From Salvator merianae (Eukaryota; Chordata; Lepidosauria; Squamata; Teiidae), in contig QVOM02000073.1 in assembly GCA_003586115.2 (NCBI GenBank), positions 25,344,175 to 25,408,174 of the forward strand: a stretch of 64,000 bases of DNA. The letters run 5' to 3'. Both the position numbers and the translations under genes were made by a program. Below, piece by piece: positions 50,160-63,129 of this stretch (positions are counted from its first letter, which is position 1; every line of letters starts with the position of its first letter). Under the pieces are notes generated by a model. The model was not told where the DNA came from, searched no databases, and saw only the letters and a list, made by a program, of their open reading frames with translations.

Positions 50160-51486
50160 AAGGGAAGAAGACCTAAGAGGACTCAGACTTCAAGGCTGGA
50201 CTTCAGAAGAGCAGATTTTGATGGACGCAGAGGAAGGGTAGGGAGGATCCACTGGTTGGATGTCTTAAAGGACAGAAACATCCAAGAAGGATGAGAAATT
50301 TTGAGAAAGGAGATTCTGGAGGCATAATTTTTAAGAATTCCTAAAAGAAGAAAGAATGGGAAGTATCTAAAGAACCCAAGGTGGATGAACCCAGAACTCA
50401 GTAATTTGTTAAAAAGAAAAAAAGGAAATGTTTAAGAAATTGAAGGAGAGGGACATATCTGAAGAAGAATATAGTGCAATCTGCAGCAACTGCAGGATAA
50501 CTGTCAGAAGGGCTAAAGCTAAAAATGAATTGAGGATTGCAAGAGAGGCCAAAATCAATAAAAAAGGGTTTGGGGATTATGTCAGATGCAAAAGAAAACT
50601 AAAAGAAGCTAATGATCTGGATGAGAGAGTCAAGGGCAAGCTGATCAAATTTGCAGATGACACAAAGGAGGAGTTGCTAACACTAGGGAGGAGAAGGAGA
50701 GATCTAGATAAGCTTGAACAGTGGGCTGAAACTAACAGGATGATATTTAACAGAGAGAAATGTGAAGTCCTACATCTGGGTAAGAAAAACGACAAAATCA
50801 AATACAGAACAGGAGGAATCTGGCTGAGCAGCAGCACATGTGAAAAGGATCTGGGTGAACTAGTAGATCACAGATTGAATATGAACCAACACTGTGATGC
50901 AGTTCCAAAAAAAAAACAAATGCCATCCTGGGCTGTATCAAGAGGAGCATAGAGTCTAGATCATGAGAAGTAATTATCCCTCTTTACTCTTCCTTGGTCA
51001 GACCTCATTTGGAGTATTGTGTCCAGTTCTGGGCACCCCAATTTAAAAAAGACAGTGACAAACTGGAGCAAGTTCAGAGGAGGGCTACTAAAATGGTGAG
51101 TCGTCTGCCAACCATGTCCTATGAGGAATGGTTAAAGGATCTAGGAATGTTTAGCTTGCAGAAGAGAAGATTGAGAGGAGATATAACTGTTTTCAAGTAT
51201 CTGAAGGGCTGTCACAGTGCAGAGGGATTGGTCCTATTCTCACTTATACAAGAAGGAAGGACTAGAAACAATGGGATGAAACTTCAACGGAGTAGATACA
51301 GATTAGATATTAAAAAAACCTTTCTGATAGTAAGGGCAATCAGTCAATGGAGGTGGTGAGCTCCCCTTCACTGGAGATTGTCAAGCAGAGGCTGGAAAGA
51401 CATCTGTCTGGGATGGTTTAGTGAATCCTGAACTGAGCATGGGGTTAGACCTGATGACTCTGGAGGTCCCTAGCAACTCTATGATT
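50160..51486 (+). mobile_element. CR1 LINE with internal deletion, 3' end present
   Basis: The frame 50428-50952 (174 codons) joins the post-endonuclease linker (KAKNELRIAREAKINKKGFG, YVRCKRKLKEA) straight to the palm segment NDLDERVKGKLIKFADDTKE. FADD is the catalytic motif. The fingers and much of the palm that CR1 carries between these parts are gone, yet the frame is kept. A shift near 50935 moves to the frame 50994-51359: VRPHLEYCVQFWAPQFKKDS, RRATKMVSRLP, SLQKRRLRGDI. The end TCTGGAGGTCCCTAGCAACT then CTATGATT is the CR1 terminus. Not active: it lacks essential reverse transcriptase parts. Confidence 0.93.
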
Positions 51487-52810
51487 AAATCCTTTCACTA
51501 ATTCTTTCACTAATTTAAGAGCTGAAATGTTAAATTAACTCCCCATCTTCTTGATGATACAGACAAGAACTCTTTTCTGAGGTATCATCATTAGGCACCT
51601 TTGGTACATAATCAAGACACACTTTTTGACTCACATTTTTGGTTATAATATGTCACCTTCTATCATGCTGCCCTATTCCTTAATTGCAGAAAGATACAAT
51701 TGCTTTTGAAATTATACTGTTTATATTTGTTTTTACTATTTTAAACTTACACTGTAATCCCTACTGGATTTTTGTCTGCTTTAAATATTTTTGCTTTTAG
51801 ATTTGCAAACCACTTTTACAGAAGAAAAACAGTAGATTGACCCTTGAGGTGGAGGGGGATACACTGAGCGGGTGTGAAAGGCAAAAGACTGAAGTGCCTA
51901 GACTTTTGAGCTGGACTCCCCAAAACCCAAAGGGCCAAGTCTTGTGTTAGGCCCTCGAGGCCAATGATCTTCAAGGAAAGAGGCAAAATGTGAGCTTCTG
52001 ATAAGCTGCTGGGGGCTTATAGTCCATTTGCTGATGAAAGGGAAGCATGGCCCAGCTGGCCTGCAGCACAGAATGCTGCAAGGTCAGAATGCCCAAGCAA
52101 TAACTAAGGAGCGTTTGGCACACTTCTTTTTTTATAGAGAGTTGCATCACCTCTTGGTTGTGCAAGATGGAGCAGAAAGGTTTAACCCTTTAGTACCAAT
52201 TTTTCTGAGGCCTTCTGAAAATACTGGCATTTAAGGATGTTGTAAAGCAGTTCTGAAGTATTAAATATCAACTAGTGATCAGTATTAGGAGATAATTACA
52301 GAGAAAGGACAAAACACCTAAAGTGATGTCTGCACAGCCAGATGAGCAAGGCTAAATGCTTTCAGCTTCTCAGCAGTATGGTTATTTCACACTGACAGAA
52401 AGCTATACTTGTGTTATGGAAGCAAGAGAAAGCTTTCTTGAACAAACGTGAAGAGATTAATAAAGCAATCTTCCATTTTTCTACTGAAACATGTGCTGTG
52501 TTAAACACCTGTAGTAGACATTAATATAAGCTACTTTATTTTAAAAATGAAACAAAAACATTTTGACAAATACTCTAAAGAACCAGCAATTAAATGTCGC
52601 ATCTTTTTCCTCCTAAGCAAAAATGGTTTTTTATAATTCTATATTGTCATGTTGTATCTTGAAGCAACATTCCTGTATAAAATGATCTTTACCCCCATAA
52701 CAATGTAAAGTACATGCCCAAGGTGTCAAAATCATAAACTATACCCAACACAAAACACAGTACTGTCAGATGTTCAAATGCTTCTGTTGTTTAACAGTGT
52801 TTCCCAACCT

Positions 52811-52848
52811 CATATGGCAAAAATCCCCTATATGATTTTTGCCATATG
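52811..52848. repeat. Perfect 14 bp inverted repeat (hairpin)
   Basis: CATATGGCAAAAAT at 52811-52824 is inverted at 52835-52848 with a 10-base spacer. Confidence 0.95.
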
Positions 52849-54382
52849 TGTGCCACCTGAACTATTATTTACTATCTAGCATTTAAATAGACTCAATTTT
52901 TCTACTTGAATATATTTAAAATAAAACATGTTTAGTCATGTACCACTTAAAATTATCCCATGTATATTGATAAATATACACACTTTTAGAGACACTGGTT
53001 CAACTCAGAGTAGAGATGAGGCTTGCCACTTTCTTCTTCCCCACCCCAATACCCAGTTTTTATTTCCATCCTATCAAAGCTCAGTATAGTTGGCATGCAA
53101 TATACATGTTTCATAAATGCGACTGACAATTTCAAGATAACACCCTTGAAATTTTAATGTTTAAATGAAACAATGTTTAATTTCCTCCCATCAAATATTT
53201 TTAACGCTTATGGAACACAATTCAGAAGCTTTAGAAAAAAATATAAGTAAATTAAAAAATCTGTGCAGGACAAATATTTTCTGGGCAAACTTGGATGCAG
53301 ATCAGTTTGAAACACATAGGAAGAAAAATCTCAAAAAAATGTTTCAGTTTGGAATTTTCCAGAAAACCCACATCACTACTTGAAACCTAGGCTAAATCCA
53401 CATGCATTTAAAAAAGCAGCTTGAAAACAGAGGTGATAGCATTTTGACACTAGTGTTTCAATCCCACCTCTAACCCATTTAAAGGCCAGAAAGCTGCTTT
53501 AAGCCCCTTCCTTTTCTGTGTGTAGAGGTAACCTTAGCCAAAGACTAATATCACACAGACAAGCTAACATCTTGAACTGGGACAGTTATGCTGCACCAGT
53601 TCACAAAGGACCCAGTGAAGCTTACAAGTTGTGTAAATAGTGGCACATTAGTTCTTCCATGATTTTCTATAGTCTACAAATTCATTTTCACCAAAGAACC
53701 AGTGCAGGAAGAATTGTACAAAGTTGTGTGGTATAGAATGTAATCATGGAAGGAAATCCCAGCGTTGCTCAAATTGGGTTCACCTCCTTTCCAAACTGGT
53801 GGCCAGTGTGAAACACACAGTTGCCTCAAATTCCCTTTCAATGATGGGACAGTTTTTCCTGGTATTATGTTTGTGAGGTGGCACCAGTGTTAGCAGTAAC
53901 TGAAACTGTCATTGACAAGCAATCAGCTATCAGGTTGTGTCAGGGTGAGCTGAAGTGTTGAAAAAGACAGTCAGGTCACATGCAGAAGTTATTTGCAAAA
54001 GAGAGTGCAAAAGAGAATTGTAGTACATTTTCTTCACTATGCTTACAAATGTATCTTGCTACTGCTACACCATCTCTTTACTGCCAAGAAATTAAAGGAT
54101 GCTAAAAAACACAAACAAAATCTGACCAATTTTCTTCATGGCAAGCAGTTCTCGTGTTTTAAAGGGTGAGAATCATTTTAAAACACTTCGCTTACTACAT
54201 CAAGTATTTCTTGGCTGTAAACATCTACTAGGCTCCTCAGAAATAGTAATAGTAGTAGTAGCAGTGCATGCATGAATGCATGTGCATGTGTGGGCATATG
54301 CAGAATGCAAGTGATTGCAAAAATAAACAGAAACATGTATAACAATGTGGAAATTCTGAGCACTGCTGCTGTAAAACTAAGG

Positions 54383-54700
54383 GTGCTTTCACACAGTCTG
54401 GTCTAGGTAGTCTAGCTAATGCTGGGCTACACTAGCTCTAGCATGGGTTAAGGGCTATCTATATGCTGTATGACCCATGCTCGTCAACCCTCAGAGACGG
54501 TGTTGGAGGTTTGAAGACCAGGAATTGTTGTTCCTGGCCTTTGAAGTTTCCGGGGAGTGGGGAGGTGTTTTTTTTGATAGTGCACCATTTCTGGCAGCAT
54601 TTCCTAAAGCACCACAAAAAAGAGTCCCACTCACATTCTGGCTTATGAAAACATGTTGTCCACACGATCCCACTGTCCGATACTGACCTTGGCCTGCTGG
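54383..54700. mobile_element. Possible hAT-like element remnant
   Basis: GGGTGCTTTCACACAGTCTG resembles the ends of the other elements, and GACCAGGAATTGTTGTTCCT GGCC resembles the family A interior. I found no matching right end. Confidence 0.35.
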
Positions 54701-56789
54701 CATGGAATACTGGCCGTGGCCCAGGTGGGGCCTCCCTTAGACCGACTCTTAAAAGGTACTGGACAATGTCCCCTTAATATAACACACATTTAAAATGAGG
54801 AAGTTTAAATTACAAATAGTCTTTGGCAACTCATCATTTTAGAACCACCAAGTACTGCTGCATACAAGTTCCATTCATTTTGCACTGGCATATGCAGGTG
54901 TCTGGGCCATATCGCAAAGAAATGGACATGATTGCACAGGAGCAGAGTCTGGGCAGGATGGTATCCAAGCCAGCACGGAAGACAGAAATCTTGAGCAAGA
55001 TTCATTAGCATCTTTAGGTATATGACACTTTAAGAAGAATCTTGCAAGTCTACTTATTTTCAATACTTCTAGAATATTCACTACATCTTGTGGCATTCAT
55101 TTTAAGTAATAATTTTATACACTTGAACTTCCATGCAGAAAAACCAGTTACATCCCAGGCTGCTCTCTAGTTGTTTTCAGTGAAATACAGCCTAGATAAT
55201 CATTTATTTTTCTAACTATAAAGATAATTAACACACTGCAGTGTTTTAAAAGAAGTAATCGTAGAAGGAAAAAAGTAACCAATTATTTGAAGGACCCACT
55301 GGCAAAACATTGCAATTAAAGCAGTAACAGCTTTGTTGGAACCACAGGAACTTAATTTATAAATACATCAGGAACCAAGACACCTGGTCATTCTTCAAAA
55401 AATACTAACACCATCTTTAAAAGAGATGAAGCAATACTAACTGAAAAAATAAGGACTTAGTACACTTGCTGGTCTGGTACACTGACCACAAATTGACTGT
55501 AAGGCTGGTACATAGCACCAGGTAATTGAAATAAGTGGTATATACTTAAAACAAGGTTAGTTTGAAAGTTGCATAATTTCTGGTGGAATCATCAAACTGT
55601 GCATTAACATGGAAAGTGCTATCTGAAAACCAGTATCTGTCAGGGTTTTTGTTTTGTTTGCATGCTTATTTATATTTTTAATGAGAAGAGGTGGTGCTCT
55701 GTGAACTGCAGAAAAACAGCTGTTTGCCTCTGGCATAGAGGTCCATTTGTTAACACACAGCTAATTAAAAGACAGAAGCAAAATGAAGGAAGAAAGGAGA
55801 GAACTGAACACATTGGTCATATGGAAACAGAGTATATCTACCTAACAGTACAAAAGGAGCAGGAACCAGCACTTAGATCAAACAGTAAAATCTAGTATGC
55901 TGGGAAGAAACATTTAAAGGACTCTTAAGTTCTTGCACAGGCTATATGACGGGGGGGGAGAGGGGGAGAGAAACCAAAGGACAATGGAGCAGACAGAATG
56001 GGATGGGAACAGGGGGAAGAATGAAGGCAAAAAGGCAGTGGATTAGTTAGTAGGCTGAGATGTAAAGGCTTAGGAGAAGGGCAGGTGGAGAAGGGAGACT
56101 GTTTAGAAAAAGGGGGGCAAGGATTAAAAAAAAATCACAAATAACCTAGGACAGGAAACATTGGGTTTGATCCTCCTAATTTTCATTCTGTGAAACAGAA
56201 GAGAGTTCTTTCCACTTTCTTTAAGTTTTCCTGTCTACATTTTTCTTCTAATCCAGCTGTGCTTGCCCAAAAATCTGTCCCTGGGATTTGGGCTCCCCCT
56301 GGGTATCAATATGTAGAGGGGACAGCTGGAAGAAATCTTCTCCCCAGATGAATCTAGATCCAAGCCACTGATTCATTTGGCAGCAACCAACCGTAGGACA
56401 GAAAGATGATGGGTGAATACTGGTCTCTAGGGATACAAGTATAACTTCCAGAATATCATTTAAGTATCTTTGCAATTACTGCACAACAATGGGTGTTTGA
56501 TGAAAATTAAAGAAAATGGTGAGTAGGAGAAAACAGATTGTACACATTAACTCAGAGATAAAGGAGCAACTTATACATTATTAGGGTTATCACGGCATGA
56601 CAAGCTACATGTGCTAAAATTCTCTCATCTATGAAACTATTAAAGGAGCAGGAACACTATGTTGTTTTTCATATGATAACTCTAGAGTAAACCAGGATTC
56701 AGATTCAACATAGTACATACTTCATGACACCCATTAGCTTCTGTCTCACTTCTTCCTTAGCATGGGCACAATACTGGATTTTCTTTAAA

Positions 56790-57417
56790 AAGACTTGGAT
56801 TTATTATTATTATTTTCTTCTTTAGATTTCTTTCAATTAACACAACAATTAAAAATAAACTATATCATGTGCATAATAATACAGTTCCTAACACCCTCCT
56901 TAACTCTTCCCTTGTGTGGCTACATTAATTCCATAAAATAAATAAATACTATGAAAGCCATGGGGACCATTCATGTGATTAATTTCATAAATACTTTTTT
57001 CTATGGAATATTTATTCAGGGTTTTTTGTTTTGTTTTTTCTATCTAGAAAAGCAAATCATACATTATTCCAATGTTCCCTGGTTAAGAAGCGTAACATTC
57101 TGTTTTTTTTAAGCATCGCATACTCATTCAGCATTATATCCCATATTTCCCTATACTATTCATGTTCATTCAGGTTATTCACATATTTCCATTATCTTGC
57201 AAGCGCTATTACTGCTGTATGTATCATAAACAGTAGTAATCTTTGTTTGATAATTCCGATTGTTATATGTATCAAATATATGTAACAAAAACATTTGACG
57301 AGATAAAGGAATCTGTTCACTTGTTATGTCTGCTATGTTTCTTTGTATAGAGGCCAAGAAGATTTTAACTCTTGGACAATCCCACCAAAGATATAGGTAC
57401 ATTGGGGTCAATCCACA
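56790..57417 (-). mobile_element. L1 LINE, ORF2 C-terminus and 3' end
   Basis: The minus-strand frame 57175-57411 reads MYLYLWWDCPRVKIFLASIQ then RNIADITSEQIPLSRQMFLL, the YxxWWxC segment and following helix of vertebrate L1 ORF2. The plus-strand frame over the same bases is a shadow. The 3' part runs to an A/T-rich end with (AAT)n at about 56801-56814. Confidence 0.82.
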
Positions 57418-57944
57418 ACATTATTTATTGTTTATTGACATTTATGTCCCACTCCATCACCCATAGGCTTTAGGGAAGATCACATAATCAAACATATACA
57501 ATAAAACCAATGTATACTAAAACTGTAAAAACATTCCTAAAAACATATAATCACAGGATTGAAAAATAAAATTCAATAATTAATAGTTCCAATGAACTGA
57601 AAGCAACTGTACTCAGAGATATGAACAGTAAAGTCAGGAGCAGAAAAAGATCTTCTGGAAGAAATAAGTTTTCATTTTCTCTGAAAGGACATAAAGGAGG
57701 GGCTGTCTTTGTTGATAAAGCTGGGGAGCAGCTACTAAGAAAACCCTACCGCATGTGTTTGTAAGCTGCGCTTCTTTTGAGGACAGCACACAGAAAAGGG
57801 CTCCTTCTGTGGACTATATATGGTGAGCAGTACCAGCCCTGAGAAAATGGTCCTTCGAGGACTTAGGATGCAAACCATATAGGGAGGGAGGGCTATATTT
57901 TAAGGATGTTTTAGGCTGGGTCCTACCAGCCACTGCTGGAGGTT

Positions 57945-58655
57945 CGTTTAGATTCAAGGCAATGTGCAAACTAATTTTGATTGAAGAGGTTTTATTTCTG
58001 CCAAGATATAGCTTACAGGATAGCTCTGAATAGGAAAAGCAATAAAACAAACTCAGACTGATAAGAAAAAAGGGATAGCTTTAGTAGATTTAGCTTGCAA
58101 GATAGCTTTAACTGGGAAAGGCAATAAAAGAAGCTCTGGATGATAAGGAGAAAGGGATAGCCTTAGATAAGTAAAAACTGCAGCTTATGGACAGGAAGGA
58201 TACAAACAACCTGTGCCACTTCTAGTATCAGAGACCTCTGTAGTGACAGCGAGCACAGCCCTTGGCCATAATGCATGACACTTTCCTGGGCGGTCCAAGC
58301 TGAGAACCCAGGACTCCTTTATACAGATCTCCCTTATCTCTGTTTGCTACCCTGCCAGGTTTAGGGATGCATTTTATTTAAGGTCAAAAGATGATTATAT
58401 CCAAAGTGTGGGCTATAAACAAGAGAGTCATGCCAGGAAGGATTAACGTATCAAGCATGCAGCTATTCTTGCCCAGGATTACATCATTTTGTCCAACCTC
58501 AGGTGCACCAACCACATCCAGAAAATAAAGCACAATCAGAATACAGAAAAGATTCTAAATCTATGCACGTATATTTAATACGTAGGTCATATGCGTTAGA
58601 AGAAAGGCAGTACACCAGTATTTGATCCTCCTTGCCAATCTTCTGACAGGTCCCA
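57945..58655. other. Unrecognised insertion inside the L2 copy
   Basis: The L2 3' region breaks off near 57945 and resumes at about 58757. The intervening DNA includes an 82 bp tandem duplication and a stretch with TTATACAGATCTCCCTTATC; I see no terminal repeats or reading frame that name it. Confidence 0.5.
58009..58172. repeat. Imperfect tandem duplication, 82 bp unit
   Basis: GATAGCTCTGAATAGGAAAA at 58019 recurs as GATAGCTTTAACTGGGAAAG at 58101; both continue GCAATAAAA, then CTGATAAG/ATGATAAG and AAAGGGATAGC. Confidence 0.85.
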
Positions 58656-58659
58656 AAAC

Positions 58660-58757
58660 TACAGGCCGTTTTACGGATTTTATCATTTTATTGTTCTGAC
58701 CTGCCCTGGGACTTTCAGGTGAAGGCTGGGATAAAAAAACTTAAAATAAATAACCAG
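58660..58757 (+). mobile_element. L2-type LINE 3' tail, plus strand
   Basis: GACCTGCCCTGGGACTTTCA GGTGAAGGCTGGGATAAA then AAATAAATAA is the same tail as at 62982-63035 (CCTGCCCTGAGGCTTTCAGG). It lies in opposite orientation to the surrounding L2 copy. Confidence 0.75.
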
Positions 58758-59999
58758 TATCTTGACTTGAATCTGGAAGCAGATGAGCAACCAATGTTAT
58801 TCTTTAAGGATAGAAGTAGTATCTTCCAATATCAGGGCTCTAGAGATAATACTGGTAGCTTCCAAATGCTTTTTAAGAGTGGGCCCATGTAGAGTGTGTT
58901 GCAGTAATCTAACTGTGATGTGACCAGGGTATGAGCCACCAATGCCAGGCCAGGCTTCTTAAAAAAGAGGTACAGCTGGCATATCAAGTGAAGAAATGCA
59001 AAAGAACTCCTGGCCATAGCCGCTCCTGGGCATCCAGGAGCAAAGTCAGGTCTAGGAGAGCCCCCAAGCTGTGAACCTGATTCTTTTAAAGAGAGTGCCA
59101 TCCCATTCAGAACAGGCTGAGTCTCTGTTTCCTAACAAGCATTCCTCCCAACATACAGTACCTATGTCTTTTCTGGGATTCAGTCTCAGTTTGTTCACCT
59201 ACATCCAGCCCAATATAACCTTCAGCCCTGGCTGCTTTCCTGGCTTCCAATAACATAGTTTTCAGTATACTGATGACTACGTAGCCCAACCCACCGGATG
59301 ATCTCTTTCGGCAGTTTCATGTAAATGTTAAACAACACATCCCAAAAGCCAGATAGGTCCCCTATTCTGAATTCTACCCTCAAAACAGGACCTATTCCAG
59401 TCCAGCATTGTACCTCCCAGACCCAATCCTGCAAAGTGATTGAAAAGGATACCATGGTCAATGGCACTGAAAACCACTGAGAGGTCCAGCAGAACCAACA
59501 GAGAACCCTGTAAAGTTCCTGGTGCAGATCATCCAGCAGGGTGACTAAGGCAGTTTCTGTACCAAAACCAAGCCTGAAACCTGACTGAAATGGGCACAGA
59601 TAACCCATATATTCCAAGATTTCCCGCAGTTATAGAGCCACTACACTCTCAGTCCCCTTGCCCATAAACTGGGGTTGGAGATTGGGTGGTAGTTGTTGAG
59701 GTCAGCCACATCCAGGCAGTGCCTCTTCAAAAATGGTCTTACCACCACTCCTTGAGACATGATCACATCCAGCCTCCTCTGAGACATACATTACCATCTT
59801 CACCAGTCACTCACTTGCCACCTCCCCAGAAGATTTCACCAGCCATGATGGCCAAAGGTCCAAAGTGCATCCTGGCCCTTGCACTGCTAAGGACCTTGTC
59901 TGCATCTTTAGGCTCCAAAAGCTGAAATGACTCCAGGTGAGCTAGAAAAGACATATTTCCAACACATCACATTCCACTGCAAAATGTTTCACAAACTGG

Positions 60000-62500
60000 T
60001 CAATGGATCATTGATAGCTCATCACTGCCACCTAGAGTGGAAGGATATAATAACTGACAAGCCACTTGGAATAGTTTCAGTGGCGTACATTCTGCAGATG
60101 CAATGTGGCCAGAAAAATGATTCAGACATCAAACCGAAGAACCAGGTAAATTATCCTCAAAGTGTTTGGCAATGTATTATTACCAGTTAGTCCACTGGTT
60201 GGCTAAATTTTGAGTGAAATAATAAACAATCTTAGTATTTTGGCATTGACCCATATGGTAGGATAGAGGGTGAGGTGAAGCAGTGATTGGCATCTTGCTT
60301 TTGAGGACACCATATGGTGCTTTTATCAGTAGCAGATCAAAGTTGGCTTTAGTAAGTTTAAGCATGTTTTCTACTGGATTATTTTTAGTGAAGTATTGTG
60401 ACACCTTTGGGTGAAGGGCAAAATATTTAGAAATAAAGCATAATTTGGTGCCATCAGAGGTGAAGTTTCATGGGTCACTTTGCCTCTGCCTAACTTGAGC
60501 TATAGCTGACTACCAAATTGATCTTGTTCTAATGTGCAAATAAAGCTAAATTAAAATCCATCGAAATATATTATTATTGTTGTTAGTGATTACCAATTAT
60601 TATTATTATGGGACTTCCTACTTTACTTTGCAGCAGTTCCCCACCAATGACACTGGACAGTACTAATCTAAAGTTTTGTTTGTTAAATCTTAATTTTTAT
60701 TCAATTCATCAAGTCTAACACTTCATTTTATACAGTTCTGGTTCAAAACATTCCAGGTCAGTGACTAGATGAGAATCACCACTGTGTGAGTTAGAGATAC
60801 AAACAAGGAAGTCACAGGTGAGCTGAATTTGATTTCCTATTCTGCCTAAAATCAGAATTCTTAGACTCCAGAAAAATCCAAGATTGGTAAGCCAGATGTA
60901 TATTATGGCTTAAGTTGCCTTGGAAACTATATCAGGAAGACTGAAACAAAATCTCATATTTTGTGTATGCCAGATGTTACATTCAGAGAGTAAAACATGG
61001 TTATTTGGCAACCATGTTTTCATACAACATGTTAATACAGACAGATATAATTTTTATTTACCTGTTTAGCTAGAAAACTGAAGGTTACCAAAGCCAAAGC
61101 AAATATATTTTTTGCATTCTGGTTTTGTCCAGAAGTTACATGTGTTCCTGTGGCATCAATTCTGATTTTTTTAAAATGATTTTTCATTTGTTCACTCCAT
61201 CACACCTAAATAATTTACCCACATACAATTTTTAGGGATCCTGAATAGCTGCTAGGAGGACATGGGTAAGTCTGGGTACAAAGTACAGCGTATAATCTTT
61301 ATTTAATACAGCATCTCCTTATCTTATAGGGAAGTATCTACTTGTCTGTTTTAATTTTCTACAAGATTTCAAATTGCTTAAAAGCCACTTTTTGCACCTA
61401 TGAGTGTTGCCTCAGTGGATACTTATGTATATCTAGAAAAGCTTCGGAGATGGATTTTTTTGTTTTGTGTTCTCAGATTAAGGTTATAGCCTGATTTTTC
61501 TGTTTGGGAAAATATCACATTCTCTTTGCTTAGCACCAAATCAAAAGAAATGATCAGGCATGGCAACCTGTTCATACTTTATTAAAATAGCAAAGACTTG
61601 GCAGTACATTAGATAGACTTGCTAGAATTTTCCCAGGCAGATGGAACTGGAAGGAAAACGATATTAGTGAATACTTTGTTCAGGATTGTATGATATTTTG
61701 TGTTTTGTTTTAATGGCAATAATGACCTTGAATTAATAATAGCAGCATGAAGCGCAGAAAGGGAAATTCCACACTTCAGTTATCCTCATTGCACAGTTAT
61801 GTAGCTCACACACAATTAAGTATAAATAATGTGGGCAGGAATGGAAGCCAGTGCTATTTGCACTTACATAATATAAATGTAAAATACTTATTCACGTTTT
61901 GGGAAGACTTACTGTAAAATGTGAAACAGTTTTAATAGGTTTTTAGCTATTCAAATATATATATCTATATACTTTGCAGTGTTTCACCAGCAAGAAAGAC
62001 TATAATTTCTGAAAGATTTCAGAGCTATACTACATTAAATGGGGCCTCCTGTCCATTATATGCTGAGATCTAGAACTGCATTAGTATCTCCTCTCTGCAA
62101 GATTGGATTGCCTATTAAGCTATAAATTCCCCAGGAAATTAATGGGACCTAGGAATTTTTACAAGGCTGTGTGGCAGTTTTCTGACCGTGTTTCCATCAA
62201 AACACAAACTATTTGTGGAATAGGTAAATTACTTGGATGTCATCAAGATAGCTCATAATTTCACTCTTCTCCTTATAAACCAGTTTTGGGTCTTTGATAC
62301 ACACACGAGCGGAAAACAATGAGACAAGTAGGAAGCCAGTTCAAGAGAAGATGAAGGAAAACCAATGGACACAAGCACATGCAGGTATGAGTGTATCATC
62401 GGTATCTATTCTGTAGCAATAAAGGAGGCAAAGAAGAACATCTTTTCTTCCTCTATTATGTCTTCAATATGTTGAAAAGCACAGAAGCAATTATGTTGCC
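60000..62500. other. Intron stretch without recognisable element
   Basis: AT-rich sequence with short ATT repeats at 60571-60608. No exon or named repeat found. Confidence 0.45.
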
Positions 62501-62509
62501 TTGCACGAC

Positions 62510-63035
62510 AATCTGTGCCAGGCTGCTGACCAGAACAGCTAGCTTGATGCACATCATGCTGTTTTTAAAAGAGCTGCACTGACTGCCAATTCACTATCGA
62601 ACCCAATTCAAGGATTAACCTTAACTTATAAGGCTCCTAAATGGTTTGGCCGCAAATATCTAAAGGAATGCTTTTTCCCATGTCGACCTGCTGTGCCTTA
62701 AGGCCCTCCTGCTTGTACTACCACCTTCAACAGTCAAGGGGGTGGGGATCCAGGACAGGACCTACTTGGTGGTGGCCCACAGACTGTGAAATAGTCTCCC
62801 CATTGAGGTGTGCCAGGCATCTTTAATGAACACATTCAGAAAATTGGTAAAAGCATACTTATTTAGCCTAGCCTTTGACTGAAATAAGGAAACATCTTCC
62901 TCTCCCCACATTCAATTATTATTGTAGCATGTTATTATTTTTGGTATATTTATTTTATATTTTGTTTCAACTGTGTTACCTGCCCTGAGGCTTTCAGGTA
63001 TATGATGGAATAAAAATGCAACTAACTAAATAAAG
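62510..63035 (+). mobile_element. L2-type LINE, C-terminal coding and 3' end
   Basis: Broken frames read RTASLMHIMLFLKELH (62531-62578), LPIHYRTQFK, then SLPIEVCQASLMNTFRKLVK followed by AYLFSLAF (about 62797-62877), matching L2-clade LHWLPIxYRIxFK and SLP...FRKxLKTxLF. The tail CCTGCCCTGAGGCTTTCAGG ends in ACTAAATAAA. Confidence 0.87.
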
Positions 63036-63129
63036 TTAGGAATGAGAGAGTGTAATCATTAGATTCTCTCAGTGGTATCCAATATCATCAATCATTGATA
63101 TCCCTTTGGGGGGCCAGTTTGCCATATTG

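Larger units (their letters stand above)
51490..56750. other. Intron stretch, mostly without recognisable element
   Basis: No exon found. It holds the hairpin at 52811-52848, a weak hAT-like remnant at 54383-54700, ATGC-rich alternating sequence at 54262-54310 and a G-rich run near 55949-55970. Confidence 0.45.
57420..59990 (-). mobile_element. L2-type LINE, reverse transcriptase and long 3' region, interrupted
   Basis: Minus-strand frame 59222-59617 reads FQSGFRLGFGTETALVTLLD, then DLHQELYRVL; shifted frames give the DLSAAFDT-type block near 59461 and VLFNIYMKLPKEIIRWVGLR (about 59280-59335). Frame 58832-59101 gives LALVAHTLVTSQLDYCNTLY. These are the conserved blocks of L2-clade reverse transcriptase in order. 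The 3' tail is GGGTGATGGAGTGGGACATA reversed at 57440-57465. About 57945-58760 does not belong to the LINE and splits it. The upper edge is approximate. Confidence 0.85.

Noticed and set aside
50428..50952. 174-codon open frame as a host gene
   Set aside because: Its sequence is CR1 LINE linker and palm, so it is retrotransposon sequence, not a host gene.
47287..54310. ATGC-rich alternating stretches as regulatory or Z-DNA sites
   Set aside because: They are short, imperfect and unsupported by context.
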